Numbered from the stretch's first letter, positions 15,221 through 24,285 are shown. The stretch is DNA of 64,000 nt from Mucilaginibacter ginkgonis (GCF_009754905.2 NZ_CP066775.1:3410001-3474000); one strand, 5' to 3'. The notes: generated by a model not told the origin, from the letters alone. Made by a program: numbers and translations.

Positions 15221-18028
15221 TTAAAGTTTATAGTGTACCCCAAGTATGTAGTATTGCTGATAGGTGTCTTTACGAACAAATGTGTTCTTACCTGCCGATT
15301 GTAACTCAATTGCCTGGCCGGTAGTGCCTGCAGGGCCTAGCGGCGGATAAGGTTGTTTAATAAATAGCTCGAAAGGTGTGTTGGTTAAGTTGGTAGCCTT
15401 AGCGTAAATAGAGAAGTGTTTGGTGATCCTCTTCTCGGCAGAAACGTCGAGCGTTACAAAACCTTTTTGCCATACATCATTATCCAGGTAAGGTGAAACG
15501 CTGTTGATGCGTTCGCCTGTGTAAACCGCCGATACCTGCGCGTCTAAACCGCTTTTGGTGTCTTTGTACAGGAATGACAGGTTGCCTATATTTTTAGACT
15601 GGCCTTGCAGAGGGCGGGTTTGGTCAACTAAACGGAATGTATTATTACCGTTAGCGTCTTTAAATTTCTGCTGTTTGCTTGTAGTAATATCAGATTGGGT
15701 AAAAGCATAGTTCGCGCGTACCCCGAAGTGGCGGATATACTTGGTCACATCTAATTCAAAACCGTAATTATTTGCGTTACCGAAGTTGCCAGGCTGTAAT
15801 ACGTAATCAAGGCCGGTACCCGGTTTTACCAATGAGTATTCAATTGGGTTTGAAATGCGTTTATAAAACACACCTGCAAGGAACTGGTCTAAACCTTTAG
15901 GGAAAAACTCATAACGGATGTCGTAGTTATCAGCCGTAGCGCGTTTCAATGAGGGGTTGCCAACTTCCTGGTAATCCGCGTCGGGGTCGCCGGTTGTGTG
16001 CGGCACTAACTCATATGGGTTAGGGCGGCTTATGGCAGAGTAGTAAGACGCGCGAAGGTTTTGGCGGCTGTCTATCATGTATTTCAAGTTTAAGCTTGGT
16101 AATACATCATAATAACTGATAGAACCTGTTTTGCCCGCTTGCGTAACCGGAAGTCCGTCAACAAAATTCTGACTGGTATGCTCATAACGAGCGCCACCTA
16201 TAGCCTGCAATTTGCCAACCTGGAATTTGAATTGGGCGTAAGCGCCGCCGATATTTTCGGTGAAATTGTAGTTCAGCGCGTCTGACGCCGTTCCTTGTAA
16301 ACTTGATACCGCGAATGTATTTGCATCTATGTTACCGTTATAAGTTTGGGTAGAGTTGCTTAGCGGCAAGCCTAAAGTATATTGGTCATAGGTACTGTTG
16401 CGGGTTTTGTTACGATACATCCCGCCGAAAGTGAAATCAACAACAGTGTTGCCGATTTTCGGCGAGTAAACTAAATTCAGGAAGCCGCTTTTGTCCTGGT
16501 CTGTGTTATAAGCAAAGGTTTGCGTTTGACCCTTTAACGCGTCGATCGTTGTGGGCTGCTGCAATACAGAGCCGTTCGCCTGTAATGTACGGCCGGTAAT
16601 GAGCGCCAGCGAATACCTGTTTTCGATATTGGTCGCCTTTGAATAAATACCGGTGTAATTAATGGCCAAATTATCGGTTAGCTTATGCTCGCCATGCAAA
16701 GAGAAATTGTAGATCTTTTGCACGTTACGGATACTGCGGGGCGCCTCTGTAACACGGCCCTGACCAATCCCTGTGCGAGCCAGGTTTAGGCTGGTATCAG
16801 AAGAATAACGGTACTGGTTTTGTGCCAGATTAATAAATGCACCGTCGAAAATCAATTTGTTACGGTTATTAAAACGGTAGTCTAAACGGGCTATGGCGCT
16901 TGTGCGTTCTTGCTGGGTGCTGTAACGACGCGCGATGATATCTGTCAAGACAGGGGCGTTTGTTACCGGGTCAACATCGCCCTGGAAGAATACGCCACGT
17001 GTATCTTTGTTTACATCCTGATAGCTTAGCGATACCAATGCACCGAATTTTTTATCGGCAGAACGGCCACCTATACTTAGGCTGCCTATGGCGCCTATGG
17101 GTAATTTAGAGGTGCTAAACCGCTGACCAGCGTTTGAGAAATCACCAATATTAGCATTGTAATTGTCGCCGTTTAAAATACGTGGCGAGCGATATGTATT
17201 GCTGTTAGCGCCAAATTTCGTGAAACCACGGTCAATATTGCTTTGTGCAAGGCCAACGCCCAAATTAGCGCGAACGGTGAAATCTTCGGGGGCTTCTTTT
17301 AGTACCAGGTTAATGCCACCGGCAATAGCGTCGCCTTCCATGCCTGGGGTTAGCGATTTGTTTACTTCCAGGCGGTCAATAATGTCGGCCGGGAAGATAT
17401 CTAGCGGTACGTAACGGTTCTTATTATCCGGGCTCGGGATCTTAAAACCGTTGATCAACGTATAGGTATACCGTTTCTCCATACCGCGGATGATGGCGTA
17501 CTGGCCTTCACCGTTGTTGCTGCGCTGAATGGAAACGCCCGATACACGCTGGGTAACGTTGGCAACCGTAATATCCGGCGATACTTCGATACTGCGCGCG
17601 GATACCGCGTTCAGCATCTGGTCAGAGCGTTGTTCTACCCGTCGGGCAGATTGGTCTGAGCCGCCGGCAGCACGTCCTCTAATACTTACTTCTGTAAGCT
17701 CGCGGCTCTTAACCCCAAGGTTTAAGGTTACGGTAGCAGTTTCATTGTCTCTTACAGTTACGTGTTTGCTCTCGTCTTTGTAAGACACATAGTGCGCTTC
17801 AACTTCATAACTGCCCGCGCTAAGATTGCGGAAAACAAAGCTTCCGTCAAGGCCAACGCTGGTTGAGATCTTTTTTCCGGTCGATTCATTTTTAACGGAG
17901 ATAGTAGCACCAATCAGGGGTTCTCCGTTTTTTTGGTCGATCACGCTACCTTTAATAACTCCCTGGGCAAACGCCTGAGTTACAGTAGCTAGTAGTAATA
18001 AAATTAGTAGGGGGTAAATACGTTTCAT
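15221..18028 (-). CDS. TonB-dependent outer-membrane receptor with carboxypeptidase-regulatory domain
   Basis: 935 residues from the ATG at 18026-18028; a TTG 21 bases upstream is in frame but adds residues before the signal peptide. Signal peptide ending AFAQ, CarboxypepD_reg-like domain at about 23-105 (VIKGSVIDQKNGEPLIGATI), plug about 125-240 (SGVSIQRSNNGEGQYAIIRG; LTPGMEGDAIAGGINLVLK), then a 22-strand barrel ending YYILGVHYKL. It imports a bound nutrient across the outer membrane using TonB energy. First gene of the operon with the beta-helix lipoprotein, phosphatase and DUF47 genes, which suggests a phosphorus-containing substrate. Confidence 0.95.
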   Translation of the reverse strand: MKRIYPLLILLLLATVTQAFAQGVIKGSVIDQKNGEPLIGATISVKNESTGKKISTSVGLDGSFVFRNLSAGSYEVEAHYVSYKDESKHVTVRDNETATVTLNLGVKSRELTEVSIRGRAAGGSDQSARRVEQRSDQMLNAVSARSIEVSPDITVANVTQRVSGVSIQRSNNGEGQYAIIRGMEKRYTYTLINGFKIPSPDNKNRYVPLDIFPADIIDRLEVNKSLTPGMEGDAIAGGINLVLKEAPEDFTVRANLGVGLAQSNIDRGFTKFGANSNTYRSPRILNGDNYNANIGDFSNAGQRFSTSKLPIGAIGSLSIGGRSADKKFGALVSLSYQDVNKDTRGVFFQGDVDPVTNAPVLTDIIARRYSTQQERTSAIARLDYRFNNRNKLIFDGAFINLAQNQYRYSSDTSLNLARTGIGQGRVTEAPRSIRNVQKIYNFSLHGEHKLTDNLAINYTGIYSKATNIENRYSLALITGRTLQANGSVLQQPTTIDALKGQTQTFAYNTDQDKSGFLNLVYSPKIGNTVVDFTFGGMYRNKTRNSTYDQYTLGLPLSNSTQTYNGNIDANTFAVSSLQGTASDALNYNFTENIGGAYAQFKFQVGKLQAIGGARYEHTSQNFVDGLPVTQAGKTGSISYYDVLPSLNLKYMIDSRQNLRASYYSAISRPNPYELVPHTTGDPDADYQEVGNPSLKRATADNYDIRYEFFPKGLDQFLAGVFYKRISNPIEYSLVKPGTGLDYVLQPGNFGNANNYGFELDVTKYIRHFGVRANYAFTQSDITTSKQQKFKDANGNNTFRLVDQTRPLQGQSKNIGNLSFLYKDTKSGLDAQVSAVYTGERINSVSPYLDNDVWQKGFVTLDVSAEKRITKHFSIYAKATNLTNTPFELFIKQPYPPLGPAGTTGQAIELQSAGKNTFVRKDTYQQYYILGVHYKL

Positions 18029-18237
18029 AAGGGCGTTTAATACCCGCAAAGAAACGCTGCACGTATATGCTCATAATAAACAGTGTGTTAACCAATTATA
18101 AATTATAGATAAGATTGCCGGACAATTAAGAGCGGTAGGTTACATAAAAAAAACATGGAATTAACATTTTGGAAACAAGTGTCTGTTTGACGCATTAAAA
18201 TGTAAAAACGATTTAAATGGCTTGTTGTTAACCGCAT

Positions 18238-18711
18238 ATGAATTTGAAAAATACTTTTCTCATCCTTTTCATCATATTTCTGGCAAACTGCGCATTTGCG
18301 CAGCACCATACACCGTTGCCTCATGGGATGGTTTTTGGCACTAAGCCATCTGTAACAGGCGGCATGCCAGCTGATAAAATTGAAACTTTTATGGGTAAGC
18401 GCACACGCACAACAACAGTCATCATAGGCAAGATATTGAACGTGGCCAAAAGTGCAGGGGGCTGGTTTGATATGGACGCGGGGAACGGCAAAGTTATCGC
18501 GGCCCATTTTAAAGATGCGAACGTAAACCTGCCAAAAGATATTAAAGGGCGCGAAGTGATCATTGAGGGCGTAGCTCAAAAAGATTTTATAGCAGACGAC
18601 CTGCAGCACATGGCTGGTGACACAGTGCGTGGTAAACAACAGCACCACAATAAAACCGACCCAAAGCGACGTTTAACTTTTGAAGTTAAAGGGTTGATGG
18701 TGAATAGATGA
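18238..18711 (+). CDS. DUF4920-like secreted protein
   Basis: 157 residues with signal peptide ending NCAFAQ. The core VIIGKILNVAKSAGGWFDMD, then AHFKDANVNLPKDIKGREVI and IEGVAQKDF, follows the DUF4920 pattern, an OB-fold-like domain. In many members the segment reads CxxxGCW and could hold metal; here the two cysteines are replaced (AKSAGGW). A His-rich stretch (RGKQQHHNK) lies near the C-terminus. Divergent from the TonB receptor gene. Function unknown. Confidence 0.75.
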   Translation: MNLKNTFLILFIIFLANCAFAQHHTPLPHGMVFGTKPSVTGGMPADKIETFMGKRTRTTTVIIGKILNVAKSAGGWFDMDAGNGKVIAAHFKDANVNLPKDIKGREVIIEGVAQKDFIADDLQHMAGDTVRGKQQHHNKTDPKRRLTFEVKGLMVNR

Positions 18712-18722
18712 CTTATAAAGTT

Positions 18723-18900
18723 TGTCATTTCGACGAGGCACGAGGAGAAATCTTCGTCCCTAGTGTAGCGCGAAAGTGTATTAAGCAGAAGATCTCTTCA
18801 CTAAATTTGTCATTCAACGAGGCACGAGGAGCAATCTTCTTCTGTAATATAGCGCGAAAATGTATTAAGCAGAAGATCTCTCACTGCGTTCGAGATGACA
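18723..18900. repeat. two tandem copies of an interspersed inverted repeat
   Basis: Unit 1 (18723-18807) and unit 2 (18808-18900) share a start TGTCATT(t)CGACGAGGCACGAGG and an interior with AGCGCGAAA and TGTATTAAGCAGAAGATCTC. The end of unit 2 (GAGATGACA) is the inverse of the start, so a complete unit is an imperfect inverted repeat. A related single copy lies at 26090-26177. Confidence 0.85.
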
Positions 18901-18918
18901 AATTTTTACTATCAGAGC

Positions 18919-18944
18919 CATTGTTGGTGTTGTCACCAACAATG
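18919..18944 (-). terminator. strong hairpin after rmuC
   Basis: Perfect 11-bp stem CATTGTTGGTG/CACCAACAATG with a 4-base loop, just past the rmuC stop. It lacks an immediate T run, so it may be a 3'-end stabiliser rather than a full terminator. Confidence 0.5.
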
Positions 18945-18960
18945 AAACTTACAAAGCCAA

Positions 18961-20325
18961 TTACTCCGCTTCCTCAATCAGATACTTGCTATCGATCTGT
19001 TTATTCGTTTTAGCACCAAGGTTTTTAATCCTTTCAGCAGTACTTGTCAAGTTGCCGCGACCGGTTGATAATTTCTTCACGGCCTCGTCGTAATTGTCTT
19101 GTGCTGTTCTTATACCTCGTCCAACAATTTCAAAGTCCTTTAAAAACCCGGCAAACTTATCGTACATATCGCCGCTTAAGCGGGCAATTTCCATCACATT
19201 ATGGTTTTGGTGCTCTTGTTTCCACATCCCGGCAATGGTACGCAAGGTTGCCAATAGGGTAGACGGGCTAACTATTACTACCCTGCGCTCCCAAGCATCG
19301 GTAAACAGGTCGGCATCTACCTGTATTGCAAAACTGAATGACGATTCGATCGGCACAAAGAGCAACACAAAGTCGGGCGAATTGACTTTATCCAAGCCAT
19401 GGTAATTTTTGTCTGACAAATTGCGCACGTGGCCACGCAGCGATTCTACATGTGCGCGGGCAAATAGCTTACGGTCATCATCAGTTTCACAATTCACCAG
19501 TTTCTCATAGGCAATGAGGGAAACTTTTGAGTCGATGACAAGGTGCTTATTGTCGGGCAGGTCAATGATAGCGTCGGGCTGATATCGGCTGCCATCTGCC
19601 GATTGGTGCGCCGCCTGCAGCCGGTATTCGCGGTCCTTGGTCAGGCCCGAGCGTTCCAGAACTTTCTCGAGAATAAACTCGCCCCAGTTACCTTGCTTTT
19701 TGTTATCGCCTTTAAGTGCTTTGGTTAAATTGCTGGCTTCATTGCTGATCTGTCGGTTCAGCTCCATCAATTTATTGATCTCGCCTTTCAGGATATTCCG
19801 CTCGGCGGCTTCAACATTGTAAACCTTCTCAACCTTCTCTTCAAAGGCTTTTAAATTTTGCTTCAGGGGACTGAGGACGTTATCCAGGTTTAGGCGGTTA
19901 GCATCTGTAAACTCCTTTGATTTTTCCTTTAACAGTTTTTCTGCAATGTTTTCAAACTCGCGCTGAAAGTGCAGACGTGTGTTTTCTACTTCGGCTTTTT
20001 GTTCCTGCAGTTTTTCTTGTTGAGCCTGTTGTGTAGCCTCTGCGCGCTCAATGGCTTGCAATGCTTGCGCAAGTTTTGAACGTTCGTTACTCAAGTCTGC
20101 TATAAGGCTGCTCTTCTCGTTTTCAAAACGCCCTTCATTCTTTATAAGCTCATTTTGAAAAGCAGTTGCCTTTTCCTCTGCCCGGGCCAGCGCGATCTGA
20201 AGGTTATTGTTATCGGCAATTAAACGGCTCGCTTCGTCCTTATCAGAACCCTTGGCAGATCGCAGCATAAGGATTATCCCCGCTACCAAAACCAAAGCCG
20301 CAACAATTAGTATGGTCACATCCAT
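18961..20325 (-). CDS. rmuC: DNA recombination protein RmuC
   Basis: 454 residues. An N-terminal transmembrane helix (about 4-22) is followed by a long coiled coil (about 30-150) and the RmuC nuclease-like domain (about 185-420) with the family phrases KKQGNWGEFILEKVLERSGL, PDAIIDLPDNKHLVIDSKVS and FVPIESSF. RmuC limits inversions between short repeats in E. coli. That is a pleasing match for a genome with many palindromic repeats, but no functional link is shown. Monocistronic. Confidence 0.95.
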   Translation of the reverse strand: MDVTILIVAALVLVAGIILMLRSAKGSDKDEASRLIADNNNLQIALARAEEKATAFQNELIKNEGRFENEKSSLIADLSNERSKLAQALQAIERAEATQQAQQEKLQEQKAEVENTRLHFQREFENIAEKLLKEKSKEFTDANRLNLDNVLSPLKQNLKAFEEKVEKVYNVEAAERNILKGEINKLMELNRQISNEASNLTKALKGDNKKQGNWGEFILEKVLERSGLTKDREYRLQAAHQSADGSRYQPDAIIDLPDNKHLVIDSKVSLIAYEKLVNCETDDDRKLFARAHVESLRGHVRNLSDKNYHGLDKVNSPDFVLLFVPIESSFSFAIQVDADLFTDAWERRVVIVSPSTLLATLRTIAGMWKQEHQNHNVMEIARLSGDMYDKFAGFLKDFEIVGRGIRTAQDNYDEAVKKLSTGRGNLTSTAERIKNLGAKTNKQIDSKYLIEEAE

Positions 20326-20669
20326 TTGATAATAAAATTAGCAAACGAATGTAGTTATAAATCGTACTTAATAAAAATTTTAGGAATCGTTCAGGCATAC
20401 AGGATTTTATATCACTCTGCAAGCGTCCACTTTTGTCTGTAAAGATTTTGTAGCCTAACGGTTGCAGGAGCCGCACATGGCGATGGGGTGGCGATAGTAT
20501 GGCGATGAACGCAAGTAATATGACTTATAAGTCAAATTTGTAGTCGACAAAACCAGTAACGTAGTTGTATATCATTGATTATAAGCGAGTTGCAATTGCT
20601 ACTTAACATAACAAATAGCCGCCCCTATGGCGATGGCCACCCGTACATGTGCTGCCAAAATGGTAGTGT
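20326..20669. other. intergenic stretch with palindrome and short direct repeats
   Basis: No credible gene. It holds four copies of TGGCGAT between 20476 and 20635 and a perfect 14-base palindrome TGACTTATAAGTCA at 20521-20534. The rmuC promoter should lie near its left end. Confidence 0.5.
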
Positions 20670-20921
20670 TTATGGTTTCTTTTTTACCGCGGTATCAACA
20701 GTTGGTTCTGTGGTAGATTTGCCGGTTTTGCTGGTATCCGTACCAACGCTCGACGCTCCTATTGATGCGCTGCTGCCACCTGCCCCGCCGTTATTTGAGG
20801 GGCCCGAATAGCCGTGGCTCGCGCTTGAATCGCGGGTTGCGCCGCCTGTTTTATTACTGCCGTTGCAAGCGGTGGCAGTTATTGTAATTACGGCAGAAGC
20901 GATTATCAGCAGCTTTTTCAT
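20670..20921 (-). CDS. small low-complexity lipoprotein
   Basis: 83 residues. MKKLLIIASAVITITATAC is a lipoprotein signal with Cys19. The mature part is made almost only of Ser, Gly, Thr, Ala and Lys with no predicted fold. Such short lipoproteins are common in Bacteroidota; no function can be given. The reading frame on the opposite strand is a shadow. Confidence 0.65.
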   Translation of the reverse strand: MKKLLIIASAVITITATACNGSNKTGGATRDSSASHGYSGPSNNGGAGGSSASIGASSVGTDTSKTGKSTTEPTVDTAVKKKP

Positions 20922-20965
20922 GGCAGTTTATTTCAAAAGACAACAGCCATTTACGGAAAACAGTT

Positions 20966-21448
20966 TTACTTTATTTTCTCGACACGCAAGCCCACATCGC
21001 TTACCTCGCGTAACGGATTATCGCGCATGTTCTGCTCTATCTCTATATGGTAAATACCTTTTGCAGGGAATTTGTATTGGGGCAGAAACAGTTTTTGGTA
21101 ATTGTAAATATTGCCTGTGCCTTTGCCAAGCCACTCGCCATCGGGGTTGGCCAATTTAAATTCATAACGGACAACACTTTTCTTGCCATCCGGTCCGCGC
21201 TGACTTACAAGCGTAAAAAGGTTTGCGTATTTGTAATCGCCGGTTACCCGCAAGTTCAGGTACAGGTTATAACGGGCATCAGCATCGGTAATGTTTACAT
21301 CGTATTTGATCTTATTGACATAAGACCAGTTGCGATTGCTTATTTCTTTGGTTTGATCTATAACCACGTTTGGATCGGTGCAGCCTGAAAGGAACCCTGT
21401 CATTGACAATAATATGATTGCTAAAGATTTGCAAGGAATAAAGGTCAT
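20966..21448 (-). CDS. gldH: gliding motility lipoprotein GldH
   Basis: 160 residues from the ATG at 21446-21448; a longer start at 21487 would read through a repeat element and is not preferred. Lipobox LSGC with Cys23, followed by a beta-rich GldH domain (RNWSYVNKIKYDVNITDADA; YNLYLNLRVTGDY; IYHIEIEQNMRDNPL). GldH is a lipoprotein of the Bacteroidota gliding/type IX secretion set, conserved also in non-gliding members. The gene order holB-ricT-gldH seen here recurs in the phylum. Confidence 0.92.
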   Translation of the reverse strand: MTFIPCKSLAIILLSMTGFLSGCTDPNVVIDQTKEISNRNWSYVNKIKYDVNITDADARYNLYLNLRVTGDYKYANLFTLVSQRGPDGKKSVVRYEFKLANPDGEWLGKGTGNIYNYQKLFLPQYKFPAKGIYHIEIEQNMRDNPLREVSDVGLRVEKIK

Positions 21449-21549
21449 GCCGAACTTGTTTCGGCATCCCATTCTTAGGTCTTCCATATTCTTATCTCGA
21501 TAACATTACTTGTATATCTGGTGGGATCCCGAAACGAGTTCGGGATGAC
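21444..21549. repeat. inverted pair of short interspersed repeats
   Basis: Right copy 21523-21549 reads GGGATCCCGAAACGAGTTC and continues GGGATGAC; the left copy 21444-21470 is the same element inverted (GATGCCGAAACAAGTTCGGC on the minus strand). Each copy is itself palindromic. The left copy overlaps the first codon of gldH. Confidence 0.7.
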
Positions 21550-21558
21550 GAAAGTAAT

Positions 21559-23064
21559 TTAATTGCTTGCAGGCGGTGTGCCGCCGCCCCCCGGCCTTGG
21601 CCTATTACGGTTGCCGCGATGCCTGCGGTTGTTATTTCGTCGGTTATTATTGCTCCCTTCTGCGCGTTCGCCCCCTTGCTGCTGACCTGCATTTAGCTGG
21701 CGTGGCTGTTGGTTAGGGTTTTCGTCGCCCCGGCGTTGCTGTTGTTGATTACGGTTATTTCCGCCGCCTTGCTGTCCGCCGCCTTGCTGACGCGGTTGCT
21801 GATTTGCTTCGCCATCCGCCGGGCGTTGGTCGCGCTGTTGGTTGCGGTTATCTGCGCGCCGTTCGTTATTACCACCGCGCTGGTTTCGGTCATTACGCTG
21901 GCCGTCGCGGGGCTGGTTGTTGCCCGGCTTGCCATTGCGGTTGTTGTTGTTATTCTTATTGCGGTTACGGTTGCGATCATCCAGGCGGGTAAGGCTATCC
22001 TGGCCAACCACATTTTCGTAATCAAATACTTTAACGGCTGCTTTCTCTTCCAGCTGAACAGGCTCGCCCAGATCTTCGGGCAACTCGCCTTCTTTATTCA
22101 TCCGCTGAATTTCTTTTACCCTATCAATATGCAAGGGAATCCAATCCTCGCCGCCCGGGTAAGTAAACCACATCAGCTTTTTAAAGATATCTGTCTTTTG
22201 CAGGCGGGCATCGCCTTTCTTAGTTTTCAGGTAATTTACATTATCAGGGATGTACTTTAGCGCATCCATGTAAGTATCTAACTCATAGTTTAAACAGCAC
22301 TTTAGCTTACCGCATTGCCCTGCAAGTTTCAGGGTATTAAGCGACAGGTTTTGATAGCGTGCCGCGGATGTAGATACCGTTTTAAAATCGGTAAGCCAGG
22401 TAGAGCAGCACAACTCGCGGCCGCATGATCCGATACCACCCAAACGGCTTGCTTCCTGGCGCATACCTATCTGGCGCATCTCTATCCGTATGCGGAATGC
22501 CTCTGCCATACGTTTGATCAGCTCACGAAAGTCCACCCGGCCTTCGGCAGTATAATAAAACGTTGCCTTTGATTTATCGCCCTGGTAGTCAACGTCGCTC
22601 AGCTTCATTTGCAAGCCAAGTTCTAAAGCCAATTTGCGTGCCCGGTGCATGGTTTCCCACTCCAGGTCTTTAGCCGCTTTCCATTTATCAACGTCGGCAG
22701 GGGTAGCTTTACGGAGTATCTTTTTAGAAACGCTTTCTTCGCTAACGCGGCGTTTAACCATTTGCATGCGCACCAGTTCGCCGGTCACAGAAACGTGGCC
22801 CACATCGAAGCCGCCGGTTGGCGTTTCGGTCACCACCAGTTCGCCGTTTTCCAGGTAAGTGTTGTCGGTATTTAAATAGAAATCCTTGCGTGACCCTTTG
22901 AATTTGATCTCGACAATAGGAAAGGCTTTATATGCTGATGGCATATCCATGTTAGACAGCCAATCGTAAACATCCAGTTTGCTGCAGCCATTGGTGAGGC
23001 ATGAGCCGTTACTTTTGCACCCTGCAGGCGTACAACCGCCTGTTGAGCAACTTCCACATCCCAT
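21559..23064 (-). CDS. PSP1/RicT-family protein with Cys-rich N-terminus
   Basis: 501 residues, cytoplasmic. Residues 1-30 contain six cysteines (MGCGSCSTGGCTPAGCK...). The PSP1 domain (about 85-300) holds the family cysteine pairs CGRELCCSTWL and CGKLKCCLNYE. The last 140 residues are an Asn/Arg/Gln/Gly-rich tail without order. The B. subtilis homologue YaaT/RicT forms a complex with YlbF and YmcA that carries 4Fe-4S clusters and affects RNA processing; a similar cluster-binding role is inferred from the cysteines. Two bases after holB, before gldH. Confidence 0.92.
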   Translation of the reverse strand: MGCGSCSTGGCTPAGCKSNGSCLTNGCSKLDVYDWLSNMDMPSAYKAFPIVEIKFKGSRKDFYLNTDNTYLENGELVVTETPTGGFDVGHVSVTGELVRMQMVKRRVSEESVSKKILRKATPADVDKWKAAKDLEWETMHRARKLALELGLQMKLSDVDYQGDKSKATFYYTAEGRVDFRELIKRMAEAFRIRIEMRQIGMRQEASRLGGIGSCGRELCCSTWLTDFKTVSTSAARYQNLSLNTLKLAGQCGKLKCCLNYELDTYMDALKYIPDNVNYLKTKKGDARLQKTDIFKKLMWFTYPGGEDWIPLHIDRVKEIQRMNKEGELPEDLGEPVQLEEKAAVKVFDYENVVGQDSLTRLDDRNRNRNKNNNNNRNGKPGNNQPRDGQRNDRNQRGGNNERRADNRNQQRDQRPADGEANQQPRQQGGGQQGGGNNRNQQQQRRGDENPNQQPRQLNAGQQQGGERAEGSNNNRRNNNRRHRGNRNRPRPGGGGTPPASN

Positions 23065-23066
23065 AT

Positions 23067-24206
23067 TTAGGTTATATATTGAGTCCCTTTCGGGAGCGAT
23101 TTAAAATGTAAGCACTTTACAATCTGTAAAGATACATCTAAAAATAAGATTTTTGGATTAGCGTTTCTTTCGATGTGATAATGCGCCTTTTCCAATTCTT
23201 TAGTGATAGCCGCAGCCGCGTCGACAGAAATAACTTTCGCCATTTTTTGTGCCGTATCTAATTCTTCTGCCGGCAGGTGCACTAATTTTTCGCCACCGGT
23301 TTGCAACAGGCAACACTCACGCAAAAAGCTGACGCCGTAACGCAAGAAGTTCTTTTGGTTTTCGCGGCCAAGTTTTGCCATCTGATCGACCAGTTTTATC
23401 ATCTCTAAACCCTTGTTGGCAAAGCATAAACGCAACCACTGTAAAAATAAGGTGTGGTGGTTATCGTCATGGCTTTGCAGCGATTGGATAGCCTCTGTAA
23501 GGTTTCCATTACTCAGGTAAGCTGCCTGTTCTGCCAATCCCTGCGGCTGACCGTTCTCTACGAGATAATCTTTAACCTCGCCGTAGCTTAAGCAAGGGAT
23601 CTTTATCAGTTGCGTACGGGACAGGATAGTATTCAATATCTGGTCTTGGTTTTGGGCAACCAGCAAGAACAAGGTATTTGGCTGGGGCTCCTCTATGATC
23701 TTCAGCAGTGAGTTGCCGGTTTTATCCAGGTACTCGGGCAACCACAGGATCAGTATCTTGTATTGCGACTCGAACGGCTTAAAACTTAATTTCTTGATGA
23801 TCTGATGGCACTCGGCAATATTGATGTTGGCTTGCTTGTTCTCGGCATCCAGGTATCCCCGCCAGATATCCAGATTAAGATACGGATTGGCTAAAAAAGC
23901 TTCGCGCCATTGCTCGATGAAAGTAATAGCCGTATCCTCTTTATGTTTGGCAAAAAACGGGTAAGAAAAATGCAGGTCGGGGTGTACCAGTTTCTGGTAT
24001 TTGCGGCACGAATTGCATACCCCGCATGAGTCGCCAGGCTGGCGGTCTTCGCACGATAAATATTGCGCGTACGCTACGGCCAGCGACAAAGCGCCCGCAC
24101 CTTCGGGACCTAAAAATAGCTGCGCATGGCTTACCCGGTTCTCTGTAACCGAATTAATTAAACGTTGTTTAATTGCATCCTGACCGACTATTTCTTTGAA
24201 CTGCAT
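23067..24206 (-). CDS. holB: DNA polymerase III delta' subunit
   Basis: 379 residues from the ATG at 24204-24206 (MQFKEIVGQDAIKQRLINSV); an upstream in-frame start is not supported by the family. AAA+ clamp-loader subunit: zinc-finger cysteines C52, C61, C64 and C67, and a degenerate Walker A (GPEGAGALS lacking the GKT), as expected for delta', which does not hydrolyse ATP. SRC-like motif ILSRTQLIKI present. Part of the clamp loader at the replication fork. Starts the holB-ricT-gldH run. Confidence 0.93.
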   Translation of the reverse strand: MQFKEIVGQDAIKQRLINSVTENRVSHAQLFLGPEGAGALSLAVAYAQYLSCEDRQPGDSCGVCNSCRKYQKLVHPDLHFSYPFFAKHKEDTAITFIEQWREAFLANPYLNLDIWRGYLDAENKQANINIAECHQIIKKLSFKPFESQYKILILWLPEYLDKTGNSLLKIIEEPQPNTLFLLVAQNQDQILNTILSRTQLIKIPCLSYGEVKDYLVENGQPQGLAEQAAYLSNGNLTEAIQSLQSHDDNHHTLFLQWLRLCFANKGLEMIKLVDQMAKLGRENQKNFLRYGVSFLRECCLLQTGGEKLVHLPAEELDTAQKMAKVISVDAAAAITKELEKAHYHIERNANPKILFLDVSLQIVKCLHFKSLPKGTQYIT

Positions 24207-24285
24207 TGGTGCAAGGTAGCAAATAGAGCCAAGAATCAAGAGCCGGGAACCAAGACAAAAATTAGTTTACGATACAATGGTTGTT

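Noticed and set aside
18103..18648. 181-codon minus-strand frame
   Set aside because: Antisense to the DUF4920 gene, whose signal peptide and domain pattern are clear; the frame has random composition.
21709..22260. 183-codon hydrophobic plus-strand frame
   Set aside because: Antisense of the Asn/Arg/Gln-rich RicT tail. Apparent membrane segments arise from reversed Asn/Gln codons, and there is no start context.
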